64,000 nt of DNA, from NCBI GenBank assembly GCA_041687335.1, contig JAWLCE010000017.1, positions 1 through 64,000 of the forward strand. Reading direction: 5' to 3'. Origin of the DNA: JAJFUE01 sp041687335. GTDB lineage: Bacteria > Sumerlaeota > Sumerlaeia > MVZB01. Each line of letters begins with the position of its first letter. Positions within the stretch are counted from its first letter, which is position 1. The translations under genes and the position numbers were made by a program. The notes below the pieces were generated by a model, which ran no database searches, was not told the DNA's origin, and saw nothing but the letters and a program-made list of their open reading frames with translations. Positions 16,398 to 24,825 of the stretch are shown in pieces.

Positions 16398-19375
16398 TGG
16401 CTCTGGTTGACACCTCAGAACAGAACTTCGAATCCACCGTCGAGTTGGCGCTTGTCAATAGTGGCTTTCGCTCGCGCAAGCACACCGATTATGACCGCGC
16501 GCTCTGCCTGGATGATGGTCCGCTGTTCGATTTCATCCGTGCCACACAGATGGAGACGTGGGAGCGGCTGAAGCTTCAGCATGGCGATCAGGTGCGGGAG
16601 CGGTTTCTCAAGCGACTGGTGAAGGAGATTCAGGAGCGGGGGGCGCTGGAGGTCCTGCGTAAGGGGATCATCGACCTGGGCTGCCATTTCTACCTTGCCT
16701 GGTTTCAGCCCGAGACGAGCCTCAACGAGGACCACCGGCGCAAATACAAAGCGAACATCTTCAGCGTCATCCGCCAGCTCCACTTCAGCGAGCAGACCGA
16801 CCAGAGCCTCGACCTATGCCTGTTCCTCAACGGCATCCCGATCTTCACGGCGGAGCTGAAAAACCCGCTCAAGGGGCAGACGGTCCGGGACGCCATCGCG
16901 CAATACCAGAAGAATCGCGACCCCAAGGAGCCGCTCTTTCACTTCGGGCGCTGCCTGGCGCACTTTGCCGTCGATACCGACTACGCCTTCATGACCACCC
17001 TGCTCGCGCGCGAGAGCACGCGCTTCCTGCCGTTCAACAAGGGGCACGAGCACGGCGCGGGCAATCCGCCCAACTCCGACGGCTTCCGCACCGCCTACCT
17101 GTGGGAGGAGGTCTGGCAGCCCGACTCGATCCTCGAGATCATCAACCACTTCCTGCGCCGGGTGGAGGTGCTGGACGAGAACGGCAAGCCGACCGGCAAG
17201 AAGGCGCTGATCTTCCCGCGTTACCACCAACTCGATGCCGTGCGCCGGTTGGTCGGCGACGCCAAGGCAAAGGGACCGGGCAACAGCTACCTGATCGAGC
17301 ATTCGGCGGGCAGCGGCAAGAGCAACACGATCGCCTGGCTGGCACACCAGCTTGCGGGACTGCACGACGCGAGCGACCGGCGCGTCTTCGATACCGTCAT
17401 CGTCATCACCGATCGGCGGGTGCTCGACAAGCAGCTGCGCGATACCGTCATGTCGTTCGAGCAGACCAAGGGGCTGGTCTTTGCCGTCGATGAGAAGAAG
17501 TCGTCGCTGCTTGCCCAGGGGCTAGAAGAGGGCAAGGACATCATCGTCACCACCTTGCAGACCTTCCCGTTCGTCACCGACAAGATCCAGAAGATTGGGA
17601 GCCGGACCTTCGCCGTGCTGGTGGATGAGGCGCACAGCAGCCAGACGGGCGAAACCACCCGCAGCATGAAGGCGACGCTCGCCGTGAGCGATCTGGAGCA
17701 AGCCGAACGCGAGGACCAGGAGCCGGAGGAAACCGAGGAGGACCGGATCAACGCGGTGGTCGAGGCACAAATGAAGAAGAGTGGGCGGCTGAAGAACGTC
17801 AGCTTCTTCGCGTTCACGGCAACCCCCAAGCCAAAGACGCTCGAACTGTTCGGCAGGCGCGACGAGAACGGCAGGTTCCACCCGTTCAGCCTGTATTCGA
17901 TGCGCCAGGCGATCGAGGAGAAATTCATCCTGGACGTGCTCCGGAACTACACCACGTTCAAGGTTTACTTCGCGCTCAACAAGCGGGTGCAGGACGACCC
18001 CAACTACCCGCGCAAGAAGGCGATCTACCTGCTGAAGAGCTACGCCGACCTGCATGACCACTCGATCCAGAAGAAGACCGAGATCATGATCGAGCATTTT
18101 CATGATCAGGTGAAGGAGCGGATCGGCGGGCAAGCCAAGGCGATGGTGGTCACCCGGTCTCGGCTGCATGCCGTGCGCTACAAGCGGATGTTTGAGCGGG
18201 TTCTGAAGCAGGAGAAGCTGCCTTACAAGGCGCTGGTGGCGTTTTCGGGGACGGTGCGCGACCCGGATACCGGGGAGGAGTTCACCGAAGCCGGGATGAA
18301 CGGCGTGCCCGAGAGCCAGACTGCCCAGACCTTCAAGCAATCAAAGTATCGCTTCCTGATCGTCGCCGAGAAGTTCCAGACGGGATTTGACCAGCCGTTG
18401 CTCCATACGATGTACGTGGACAAGAAGCTGAGCGGGGTGAACGCGGTCCAGACATTGAGCCGGCTGAATCGGACCGCGCCCGACAAGAAAGAAACGATGG
18501 TCCTGGACTTCACCAACGATGCCGAGGACATCCAGAAGTCGTTCCAGCCTTACTATGAAGCCACGTTGCTCACCGAGCCGACCGACCCAAACAAGCTGTA
18601 TGACCTGAGGCTCAAGGTTGAGGAGCACCTGCTGTATCAGAAGCAGGATGTTGAGGGGTTCGCGCAGCTCTACTTCTCGAAGGGGGCGACCCAGCAGAAA
18701 CTGCGGGCATACATGGACCCGATCGTCGACAGGTTCAAGCAACTCGACCAGGAGAAGCAGGAGGAGTTTCGCAAGGCGGTTGACAGCTACGTCCGGCTCT
18801 ACTCGTTCCTGTGCCACGTCCTGCAATTCACGGACCTCGACCTTGAGAAGTCATACCAATTCATGCGGATCTTGCGCCCCCTGCTTCCGATCAATCGGGA
18901 GCGCCTGCCCGTCGAGGTGACGGACAGCATCAACATGGATAGCTTCAGGATTCAGCAGACATCCACGGGGAAAATCGCCCTGATGAACGAGGACGGCGAG
19001 CTGAAGCCAATCACCGAGCTTGGGACCGGGAGGCAGGAGGATGAGCGCCTCCCGCTATCGGAAATCATCCATTACATCAACGAGCACTACGGGACGGACT
19101 TTACCAGCGAGGAGAAGGTCCGCTACTTCAGCGCCGATATGGAGCGACGCATGCTTGACCAGCAGGGCTTGCGCTTGGCGCTCGATCCCGCAATCAACCC
19201 ATCGGACGAAACGCGGCGACTCGCCTTCAACGATTACTTCGGCGAGATCCTGGAAGACATGATTGATGCCAACACGGACATCTACCGGAAGATCGTGGAA
19301 GACCACAACTTCGGCGACATTTTCAAGATGGTCATGTTTAAGAAGGTGATGAGCAGCATGATCGAACTGAAATGA
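16397..19375 (+). CDS. hsdR: Type I restriction-modification system, endonuclease/translocase subunit HsdR
   Basis: 992 aa motor-nuclease subunit. The N-terminal PD-(D/E)XK nuclease domain includes LNGIPIFTAELKNP with the catalytic E-x-K at 153-155. The SF2 translocase follows: Walker A GSGKS near 305, DEAH near 411, FTATPKP near 475 and GFDQP...LSRLNR near 660-690. A helical C-terminal domain binds the methylase. Start ATG at 16397, immediately coupled to the PIN gene stop (TGATG). All key motifs look intact, so the system is probably functional. GC is high, like hsdM. Confidence 0.95.
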   Translation: MALVDTSEQNFESTVELALVNSGFRSRKHTDYDRALCLDDGPLFDFIRATQMETWERLKLQHGDQVRERFLKRLVKEIQERGALEVLRKGIIDLGCHFYLAWFQPETSLNEDHRRKYKANIFSVIRQLHFSEQTDQSLDLCLFLNGIPIFTAELKNPLKGQTVRDAIAQYQKNRDPKEPLFHFGRCLAHFAVDTDYAFMTTLLARESTRFLPFNKGHEHGAGNPPNSDGFRTAYLWEEVWQPDSILEIINHFLRRVEVLDENGKPTGKKALIFPRYHQLDAVRRLVGDAKAKGPGNSYLIEHSAGSGKSNTIAWLAHQLAGLHDASDRRVFDTVIVITDRRVLDKQLRDTVMSFEQTKGLVFAVDEKKSSLLAQGLEEGKDIIVTTLQTFPFVTDKIQKIGSRTFAVLVDEAHSSQTGETTRSMKATLAVSDLEQAEREDQEPEETEEDRINAVVEAQMKKSGRLKNVSFFAFTATPKPKTLELFGRRDENGRFHPFSLYSMRQAIEEKFILDVLRNYTTFKVYFALNKRVQDDPNYPRKKAIYLLKSYADLHDHSIQKKTEIMIEHFHDQVKERIGGQAKAMVVTRSRLHAVRYKRMFERVLKQEKLPYKALVAFSGTVRDPDTGEEFTEAGMNGVPESQTAQTFKQSKYRFLIVAEKFQTGFDQPLLHTMYVDKKLSGVNAVQTLSRLNRTAPDKKETMVLDFTNDAEDIQKSFQPYYEATLLTEPTDPNKLYDLRLKVEEHLLYQKQDVEGFAQLYFSKGATQQKLRAYMDPIVDRFKQLDQEKQEEFRKAVDSYVRLYSFLCHVLQFTDLDLEKSYQFMRILRPLLPINRERLPVEVTDSINMDSFRIQQTSTGKIALMNEDGELKPITELGTGRQEDERLPLSEIIHYINEHYGTDFTSEEKVRYFSADMERRMLDQQGLRLALDPAINPSDETRRLAFNDYFGEILEDMIDANTDIYRKIVEDHNFGDIFKMVMFKKVMSSMIELK

Positions 19376-19458
19376 AGTAAGTGAAGTCGAACGGAAACTT
19401 ATATTGTTGATTGGCAGGAACACATTTCATAGACGATTCAGGAAAGGTGGATGGTTTA

Positions 19459-21462
19459 ATGGCGCACCTGGTGACTGATCTTCGAGGAAAAGTGGCGAAT
19501 ATGCCAGACTTCCGGCAGGAAGCGCTACTTCCTCTATTTGAGGCAGTTATAAATGCCGTTCAGGCGCTAGAAGATATAAAGGCGGAAGCGACTGGAGAAG
19601 TCACAGTCACCATTAATCGAAAGGCTTCCAAAAAGAAGAGCGGGAAGCAGGAGGAGCAAATAATTGCCTTTGATATTACAGATAACGGTATAGGCTTCAC
19701 TGATGCCAACTTCAATTCATTTCTTACGTCTGACTCAACTCTTAAGCTGGAAAAAGGTGGCAAGGGAGTTGGAAGATTCACTTGGCTCAAGGCGTTTGAG
19801 CGTGTGCAGATTGAAAGTGTATATAAAAATGGTAGCGGCTACTATCGTCGCAAAATATTATTTTCTATCCCTGAAGGGATCGTGGAGAAAGAAAACATTG
19901 CCACTGATGGCGCTGGCTCCACAACTATTCGTCTTCAGGGTTTCCGAAAGGAGTACCGGCAACTTCCGACAGCATACAAAACAACCACTAAGATCGCACA
20001 ACGCATTTTCGAGCACTGCTTATCATATTACATCACTGGTAAAGCATTAAAGATACGCGTGACGGATGGTGACAACACTGTCTACCTCCCGGATTTATAC
20101 GATAGAGTTAAGCAAACAATAAAAAAGGAGACATTCATCATTAAGGGAGAGATGTTTTCGCTATCTCATATCCGATTATACTCAACTCACCAAAAAATGC
20201 ACAACATGGTTCTTTGTGCTCATAGTCGTGATGTCATCTCAATCGATCTCGCGAGACAAATAGGCACTTCCAGCCAATTCGATGAAGATGATGGGAAATT
20301 TGTGTACTGTGCATACATCGCCGGAGATTATTTAGATGCAAACGTGACGCAAAGTAGGACCGCATTTGAGTTTCCCGATGAGCATGGAGAATTATTTGGA
20401 GCTGCTTACCCCATTTCGGCGGCGGAAATAGGGAGATCGGTTGAGGGGCTTGCGAGGAAGTATCTTGATCGCTATTTAAAAATCGTTGAGGAGAAAAAGA
20501 GAGATTTGGTCGCTCGGTTTGTTGAGAATAATCCGTCACTGCGCTCGGTTCCACATTATTGCCCCGAAGTTTACAGCGAATTAGAGCCAAATTCGTCTTC
20601 TGAGAAGGTTAACGAGGTATTGTACAAATACAAGGGCAAGGCTGAATTATCCATTCAGGCAAGGGGTGCCAGCATTTTGCGCTCTCAGGCTAGCAGTGTG
20701 GAAGAAATAGAAACTGAATACGATGCAATTACTGAGCAGATAGATGATTTTCAAAAGGACAATCTGGCTCGGTACGTCACCTTGCGCAAAATGATCATTG
20801 ATTTGTTGGAGAAAAAGATAGAAATCAACAAGAGCGGAAAGTACTTAAATGAAGATATAATACATGACATAATCTTTCCTCGTAGGTCAATCTCGTGCGA
20901 GTTGTTATACGAAGAGCATAATTTGTGGCTCATCGACGAACAGCTTACTTTCCACGAATTTGCATTTTCAGACAAGCCGTTTAATGAGTTTTCAAAGGTG
21001 CTGTCTACGGAAAGACCGGACGTTGTATGCTTTGCAGAGATCGATGACGAAAGAACTGCGCGCTCTGTTTCGGTTTTGGAATTCAAAAAACCACAGCGCA
21101 CCTCTTTTGATGAAGATCCGGCTCGACAGCTGTACAGGTATGTTCGCCGGATTAATGAAAGGGAAGTGTTGTTGCCCAACGGCAGAGAATTGTATACGAA
21201 TCAATCCACTCGCTTCTATTGTTATGCAATTTGTGATATAACACCGGCAATCCGTGAATATGCTGAGAATAGTGATTACGCAGTCCTCAATGGGGAGCGT
21301 GGCTTTTTTAAATACAACCGCACGCTCAATGCCAGCACCTATGTCATCGATTTTGATAAGATAGTAGTGGATGCCAAGCGAAGACATAAGGCTTTCTTTG
21401 AGAAGCTTGGAATACATGGAAACGCTCGCGTCACGAAGGCGGCAGAAGAACCAAAAGTATGA
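19459..21462 (+). CDS. GHKL ATPase fused to a probable PD-(D/E)XK nuclease domain
   Basis: 667 aa. The N-terminal GHKL (HSP90/MutL/MORC-like) ATPase has the N box E28-x3-N32, DNGIGF at 75-80 and the GGKGVG lid glycines at 100-105. Near the C-terminus D521 and EFKKP at 541-545 give a D-x(19)-E-x-K pattern of a restriction-type nuclease fold. A long helical linker lies between. GHKL-nuclease fusions are seen in defence islands, so ATP-driven clamp-and-cut activity on foreign DNA is plausible but inferred. The ATG at 19459 is chosen because AAAGGTGG lies 8 nt upstream; a TTG at 19411 would add 16 residues. It follows hsdR by 83 bp on the same strand and is visibly AT-rich. Confidence 0.7.
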   Translation: MAHLVTDLRGKVANMPDFRQEALLPLFEAVINAVQALEDIKAEATGEVTVTINRKASKKKSGKQEEQIIAFDITDNGIGFTDANFNSFLTSDSTLKLEKGGKGVGRFTWLKAFERVQIESVYKNGSGYYRRKILFSIPEGIVEKENIATDGAGSTTIRLQGFRKEYRQLPTAYKTTTKIAQRIFEHCLSYYITGKALKIRVTDGDNTVYLPDLYDRVKQTIKKETFIIKGEMFSLSHIRLYSTHQKMHNMVLCAHSRDVISIDLARQIGTSSQFDEDDGKFVYCAYIAGDYLDANVTQSRTAFEFPDEHGELFGAAYPISAAEIGRSVEGLARKYLDRYLKIVEEKKRDLVARFVENNPSLRSVPHYCPEVYSELEPNSSSEKVNEVLYKYKGKAELSIQARGASILRSQASSVEEIETEYDAITEQIDDFQKDNLARYVTLRKMIIDLLEKKIEINKSGKYLNEDIIHDIIFPRRSISCELLYEEHNLWLIDEQLTFHEFAFSDKPFNEFSKVLSTERPDVVCFAEIDDERTARSVSVLEFKKPQRTSFDEDPARQLYRYVRRINEREVLLPNGRELYTNQSTRFYCYAICDITPAIREYAENSDYAVLNGERGFFKYNRTLNASTYVIDFDKIVVDAKRRHKAFFEKLGIHGNARVTKAAEEPKV

Positions 21463-22207
21463 TAGTGGATGCTAGATCGAAAGCGCTCTATCCGCAGCGC
21501 CAGCTTAGATTGTACTCATCGAAACGTTTTCGATACAGTGGACAGGTGCCTTGGGACCACAATCCCCATGTCGGCATCTTACGTAGCATCTGGATTGATG
21601 CGACCTGGAGGATTTTGCGAAGCACCATGGTTTGTATATTCTCAAGTAGCGTTAGGCTTCACCGGCGCAAGGGAAAGATTTACCAAAAGGATGCTATCGT
21701 TCCCTTGGCTGTCCCGAAAAGTTTTCATATGCCCCCCGGTCGTATCACACGGACCCAACGTTCCCGCCAGCCACTTGTGCCCTCCAACTTGTGAAACCAC
21801 CCTCTTGCACCGAGTCGATGTATGAGGGCGTCGGCAGCAGGGACCACAACAGCAGTGGGGTAGACGTTCTCGTTCCTGAGCGGGAGCGGGGGGGCAGAGG
21901 TGCGCCTGCTCGCCGACACGATATGTGCCCTTTTGTGCGCGCGCGGTGCTATCCAGGATGGGCGGCACTTAGGAACCTTTGAAGATTCTGAAGTGCCCCT
22001 TGTGATCTTCAGCCCCGCTTGTCATCCTCCCCAACCGAATCTTACGGTCCTGCGCCGCCAGCCTTTCATCAACTGATCTCCAAACCCACCCCGGTGGCGT
22101 GCTGCTGCACTCCTGCCCGAACTTGCTTGGGTTATAGCAGGGGGCGCACGGGTACGGTGAGTCCGCCCCCAACAACCTTTTGACATAGCCATTGAGGAGG
22201 ATTTTTC
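21463..22207. other. Non-coding region before the integrase
   Basis: About 745 bp. Overlapping short frames exist on both strands but none has protein-like composition with a ribosome binding site. One hairpin is visible at 21964-21998 (GGCACTT/AAGTGCC with an inner GAA/TTC). It may hold the integrase promoter and operator. Confidence 0.4.
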
Positions 22208-22282
22208 ATGCATTCTTTGCAGTTGGAACCGTTCTGGGTTGCCCTGCCGCCGAGTATCACCTGTGGAGTGCAGCGGCGGTGA
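22208..22282 (+). CDS. 24-aa leader peptide coupled to the integrase
   Basis: An ATG at 22208 stands 7 nt after a perfect GAGGAGG (22194-22200) and opens a 24-codon frame ending TGA at 22280-22282, overlapping the integrase GTG at 22279 as GTGA. The strong ribosome binding site serves this short frame rather than the integrase, so integrase translation probably depends on re-initiation. The peptide has no recognised motif. Confidence 0.5.
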   Translation: MHSLQLEPFWVALPPSITCGVQRR

Positions 22283-23385
22283 AGTTGTACGAACGCAAGT
22301 ACAAGAAAGGATCGTCATGGTACATCGACTACCGCGACAAGGCGGGAAGGCGAAGGAAGCACCTGCTGCGGGGGATCACCAGCGCCAAGAACGCTGAGCT
22401 TGCATTGGCTGACTTCCGGCTGAAGTTTGAGCGTGACCTGCTCGACCTGCCCACAGACGACAAGGTCAGCCTCGATGAAGTGCTGAAAGCGCGAATCGAG
22501 GAGCGGAGGCTGGCTGGCTGCGTCTCACGTTGGATCGCATGCCTGAAGAACTACAGGTGCAATTTGCTGAAGCACTTCGGGGAAGGCTGCCGGCTTCGCG
22601 ATCTCAACGATAGCGCCGTCGCCAATTACAGGCTGGCGCGCCAGGCAGAAGGCGCCTCGGCTCAGACAATCAACAAGGAGCTGATGCTGCTGGCGGCGGC
22701 GGGGAAGCTCGCCATCACGCAAGGCAAGATTGGCAGGCTCCCGTGGAACAAGATCGATCGCGCGATCGACAGGCACGTCGACGAGGCTTGGGGCTACCTA
22801 AAGGACCCCGAGATCGATATCTTACTGGACGTGCTCAAGCACGGCACATTTAAGAAGGTCAGAAAGAAGAATGGGCGCGACTACCCACTCAACGTGCAGC
22901 CCAACCTGCCGATGTGGCGGATGATCACGTTTTTGTTGAACACCGGTGCCCGGCGCGGCGAAATGTTCGCGCTCAAGTGGGCGGACGTGAGCTTGGAGAG
23001 CGATACCATTCGCCTGGTCAGCTCCAAGTCAGCCAAGAATGGGAAGTCGGCGAAGGTGCGGTACGTTCCAATCAACGAGAGCCTGCGCGAGCTCTTCGAG
23101 TCCATGACGGCGGGCGCTCCGCAGGAGCACGTCTTCCCTCGCGACATCAACCTGCGGCGCAAATTCAAACTGGCGCTGCACTGGGCAGGGTTGCCTGAGT
23201 ATCGCGTCCACGATCTCCGCCACACCTTTGCCAGTCACCTGGTCATCAACGGGACGCCGCTTTACACGGTCAGCAAGTTGCTCGGGCATTCGAGCATCGA
23301 GGTCACCCAGCGCTACGCTCATCTGGGCAACGAGAACCTGATACAGGCTGTGCAGTGCCTGAAGTTCGGAGCGGGGCGAAAATAA
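22279..23385 (+). CDS. Tyrosine-type site-specific integrase of the island
   Basis: 368 aa. N-terminal arm/core-binding region (KLYERKYKKGSSWYIDYRDK, a typical DUF4102-free phage-type start), SAM-like core-binding domain at about 75-180, and the catalytic domain at about 195-360 with all residues present: R near 225 (TGARRGE), HDLRH near 310, LGH near 334 and the nucleophile in QRYAHL near 345. It would recombine attP with the tRNA-Gly site. GTG at 22279 is chosen because it starts the conserved KLYERKY sequence and overlaps the leader stop; the upstream in-frame TTG falls inside the leader's ribosome binding site. It ends 136 bp from attR. Confidence 0.9.
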   Translation: MKLYERKYKKGSSWYIDYRDKAGRRRKHLLRGITSAKNAELALADFRLKFERDLLDLPTDDKVSLDEVLKARIEERRLAGCVSRWIACLKNYRCNLLKHFGEGCRLRDLNDSAVANYRLARQAEGASAQTINKELMLLAAAGKLAITQGKIGRLPWNKIDRAIDRHVDEAWGYLKDPEIDILLDVLKHGTFKKVRKKNGRDYPLNVQPNLPMWRMITFLLNTGARRGEMFALKWADVSLESDTIRLVSSKSAKNGKSAKVRYVPINESLRELFESMTAGAPQEHVFPRDINLRRKFKLALHWAGLPEYRVHDLRHTFASHLVINGTPLYTVSKLLGHSSIEVTQRYAHLGNENLIQAVQCLKFGAGRK

Positions 23386-23441
23386 CAAGGTGGTTGAAAG
23401 GAGTGACCGGGCAGACTGGCATAGTCCCCAGAAGCCCTGTT

Positions 23442-23459
23442 GGTCCCGAAATGGTCCCG
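23442..23459. repeat. Two GGTCCCG iterons, 11-bp period (right arm sites)
   Basis: GGTCCCG at 23442-23448 and 23453-23459, separated by AAAT, in the same orientation and period as the four copies near attL. They lie 62 bp inside attR. Confidence 0.6.
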
Positions 23460-23521
23460 AAATTAGTGAAGGCTGACTGTAAGCCGGCTCAACAGAGCGA
23501 TTTACGGTCAGCCCGAATAAA

Positions 23522-23560
23522 CTTGGGAAGCTGGCGCTCTACCAACTGAGCTATTCCCGC
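23522..23560 (-). pseudogene. tRNA-Gly 5'-half remnant
   Basis: 39 bases identical to the acceptor 5' strand, D-arm and anticodon 5' side of the intact gene. The anticodon 3' side, T-arm and acceptor 3' strand are missing. The original promoter remains in front of it. Confidence 0.85.
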
Positions 23561-23589
23561 TCACACCGGATCAAGTATAGCAAGCGCCG
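23522..23589. repeat. attR: 68-bp direct repeat (copy 2)
   Basis: Identical to 5252-5319. It contains the 5' half of tRNA-Gly (23522-23560, minus strand) cut at the anticodon loop. The chromosome resumes after it, with near-identity running on to 23602. Confidence 0.9.
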
Positions 23590-23601
23590 GGGTGCTGTCA
23601 A
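23574..23601 (-). promoter_or_regulatory. Orphaned original tRNA-Gly promoter
   Basis: TTGACA (23596-23601) and TATACT (23574-23579) with 16-bp spacing, as at attL. It now reads through the tRNA 5' half and on, antisense, into the integrase end. Confidence 0.7.
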
Positions 23602-23658
23602 GAGCTTCGCCATCCGCGCAGGCCCGCTTTACGCCTCATTGCGTTTTCCTTTCATTCT

Positions 23659-23687
23659 TTGACAGCTTTCTGCCAAGCCGTTTACCA
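23659..23687 (+). promoter_or_regulatory. Possible promoter for the DUF151 gene
   Basis: TTGACA at 23659-23664, then 17 bp, then a weak TTACCA. About 60 bp before the DUF151 start. The -10 match is poor. Confidence 0.3.
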
Positions 23688-23747
23688 TTGAACATGTGCT
23701 TTTGCTGAACATTGCATCGGCGCCCGCGGCCCGGGAAGGTATCGCAA

Positions 23748-24179
23748 ATGGATGGCAGCGCCAACCTGATCGAAATGGAACTGCGCGAGATTCAGATCGT
23801 CGAGGAAGCGATCCAGACCCAGGTGATCATCCTGGGCGAAAAGGGCGGCGATCGCGAATTCCCGATCTTCATCGGCTCTTTCGAAGCCATCGCGCTCGAC
23901 GCCGCGCTGCATGGCTATCAGAACGTCCGCCCGATGACCCACGACCTGGTGCTCAACGTCGTGGAGGGCGTCGGCTGTGAGCTGCGCCACGTCATCGTCG
24001 ACGACCTGCGCAACGAGACTTTCTTTGGCAAGTTGGCCGTCCAGACCCCCGACGGCCGCACCGAGCTGGTCGACTCGCGCCCCTCCGACGCGATCGTCCT
24101 GGCCACCAAGCGCCGCCTGCCGATCTTCGTCGCCGAGCACGTACTCGAGCTGGTCAGCCGGGCCGGCGAGGAAGAATGA
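23748..24179 (+). CDS. Bifunctional nuclease family protein (DUF151)
   Basis: 143 aa, a full-length single DUF151 (BFN) domain: VEEAIQTQVIILGEKGGDREFPIFIGSFEA, then RPMTHDL and DSRPSDAIVLATK, all diagnostic. Family members have reported DNase/RNase activity and are widespread in bacteria and plants, but their cellular role is unclear. The ATG at 23748 follows GGGAAGG. It is the first chromosomal gene beyond attR, with GC and codon use of the host. Confidence 0.9.
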   Translation: MDGSANLIEMELREIQIVEEAIQTQVIILGEKGGDREFPIFIGSFEAIALDAALHGYQNVRPMTHDLVLNVVEGVGCELRHVIVDDLRNETFFGKLAVQTPDGRTELVDSRPSDAIVLATKRRLPIFVAEHVLELVSRAGEEE

Positions 24180-24210
24180 CCCACGCCGCCACGCGGTCGG
24201 CCTGACCTCC

Positions 24211-24825
24211 TCACCAGACCGTCCGCACGCCCAGCAGGTGCCGCCACCATAGATACCCCAGCACGGCCAGCAGCCAACCCGCCCCGAGCCAGATCTCACG
24301 CCGCCGCGGCCAGTCCAACTGGCGCGCGCCGGCGTGCCAGGCGATCGTCATGCTGAAGATGAACCAGTCAAAGGAGAGCGTCAGCCCGAGGTTGACCTCC
24401 CAGCGCGACCACGGCCACAACGGCCGCAGGTTGCCATAGCCGGTGATCGCGTCCCCAAGCCAGTGCAGCCCCGCCGCCAGCGCCGTCACGCCCAGCAGCA
24501 GCCCCCACCCCGCCCGCGGCGGATCGGGCGCCAATGCCGGCAAGTTGTCGTTCAGAAACCAGCCGGTGCGGCGCCAACGTCGCCCGACCAGCCGCGCCGC
24601 CCCCGCCGCCACCAGCGCGCCGAGCGCCAGCCCCACCAGGCTGTGCGTGAAGACCCGGTGATACAACCCATAGGCATCCGGACCGACCAGCGCCAGCCAC
24701 GAATCGTTGTCCATCACGAGGCTGCCCAGGATCGCCGCCAGGGTCGTCTGCGGGCGCAGCTCGCTGCGCGGCGTCGCCAGCCGCGCCACCCCGACCCCGA
24801 TCAGGCTGTGGGTGATGAAATCCAT
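24211..24825 (-). CDS. YdjM/DUF457-type membrane metal-dependent hydrolase
   Basis: 204 aa. N-terminal DFITHSLIGVGVA, a second HRVFTHSL motif near residues 57-64 and HWLGDAITGYG near 121-131 are the conserved histidine/aspartate sites of the YdjM (LexA-binding, DUF457) family of integral membrane hydrolases. At least four hydrophobic segments are visible. The substrate is unknown. Its ATG overlaps the stop of the upstream protease-like gene by one base (TAATG), so the two are co-transcribed. Confidence 0.8.
   Translation of the reverse strand: MDFITHSLIGVGVARLATPRSELRPQTTLAAILGSLVMDNDSWLALVGPDAYGLYHRVFTHSLVGLALGALVAAGAARLVGRRWRRTGWFLNDNLPALAPDPPRAGWGLLLGVTALAAGLHWLGDAITGYGNLRPLWPWSRWEVNLGLTLSFDWFIFSMTIAWHAGARQLDWPRRREIWLGAGWLLAVLGYLWWRHLLGVRTVW

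Larger units (their letters stand above)
5252..23589. mobile_element. Integrative defence island in tRNA-Gly (about 18.3 kb)
   Basis: Seen: a perfect 68-bp direct repeat (5252-5319 and 23522-23589, extending to 81 bp with one mismatch) flanks the segment. A complete tyrosine integrase gene lies at its right end. Matching 11-bp iterons lie just inside both ends. The base composition of many genes inside is visibly lower in GC than the chromosome beyond. Content: SpoVG-like protein, degenerate integrase domain, SF2 helicase, AEP-like primase, a small unknown protein, a type I RM operon with a PIN nuclease, and a GHKL-nuclease protein. No conjugation genes are seen, so mobility beyond excision would need help from elsewhere. 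Confidence 0.85.

Noticed and set aside
21459..21825. Short overlapping plus-strand frames after the GHKL gene
   Set aside because: Two mutually overlapping frames, neither with a ribosome binding site or protein-like composition.
22192..22279. Integrase starting at the TTG at 22192
   Set aside because: That TTG lies inside the GAGGAGG ribosome binding site, the added residues are unlike the family, and the leader frame explains the site better.
1..23589. One large island covering both mobile parts
   Set aside because: The intact tRNA at 5215-5290 and the direct repeat starting at 5252 place a boundary inside, and the two sides have different iterons and gene sets.
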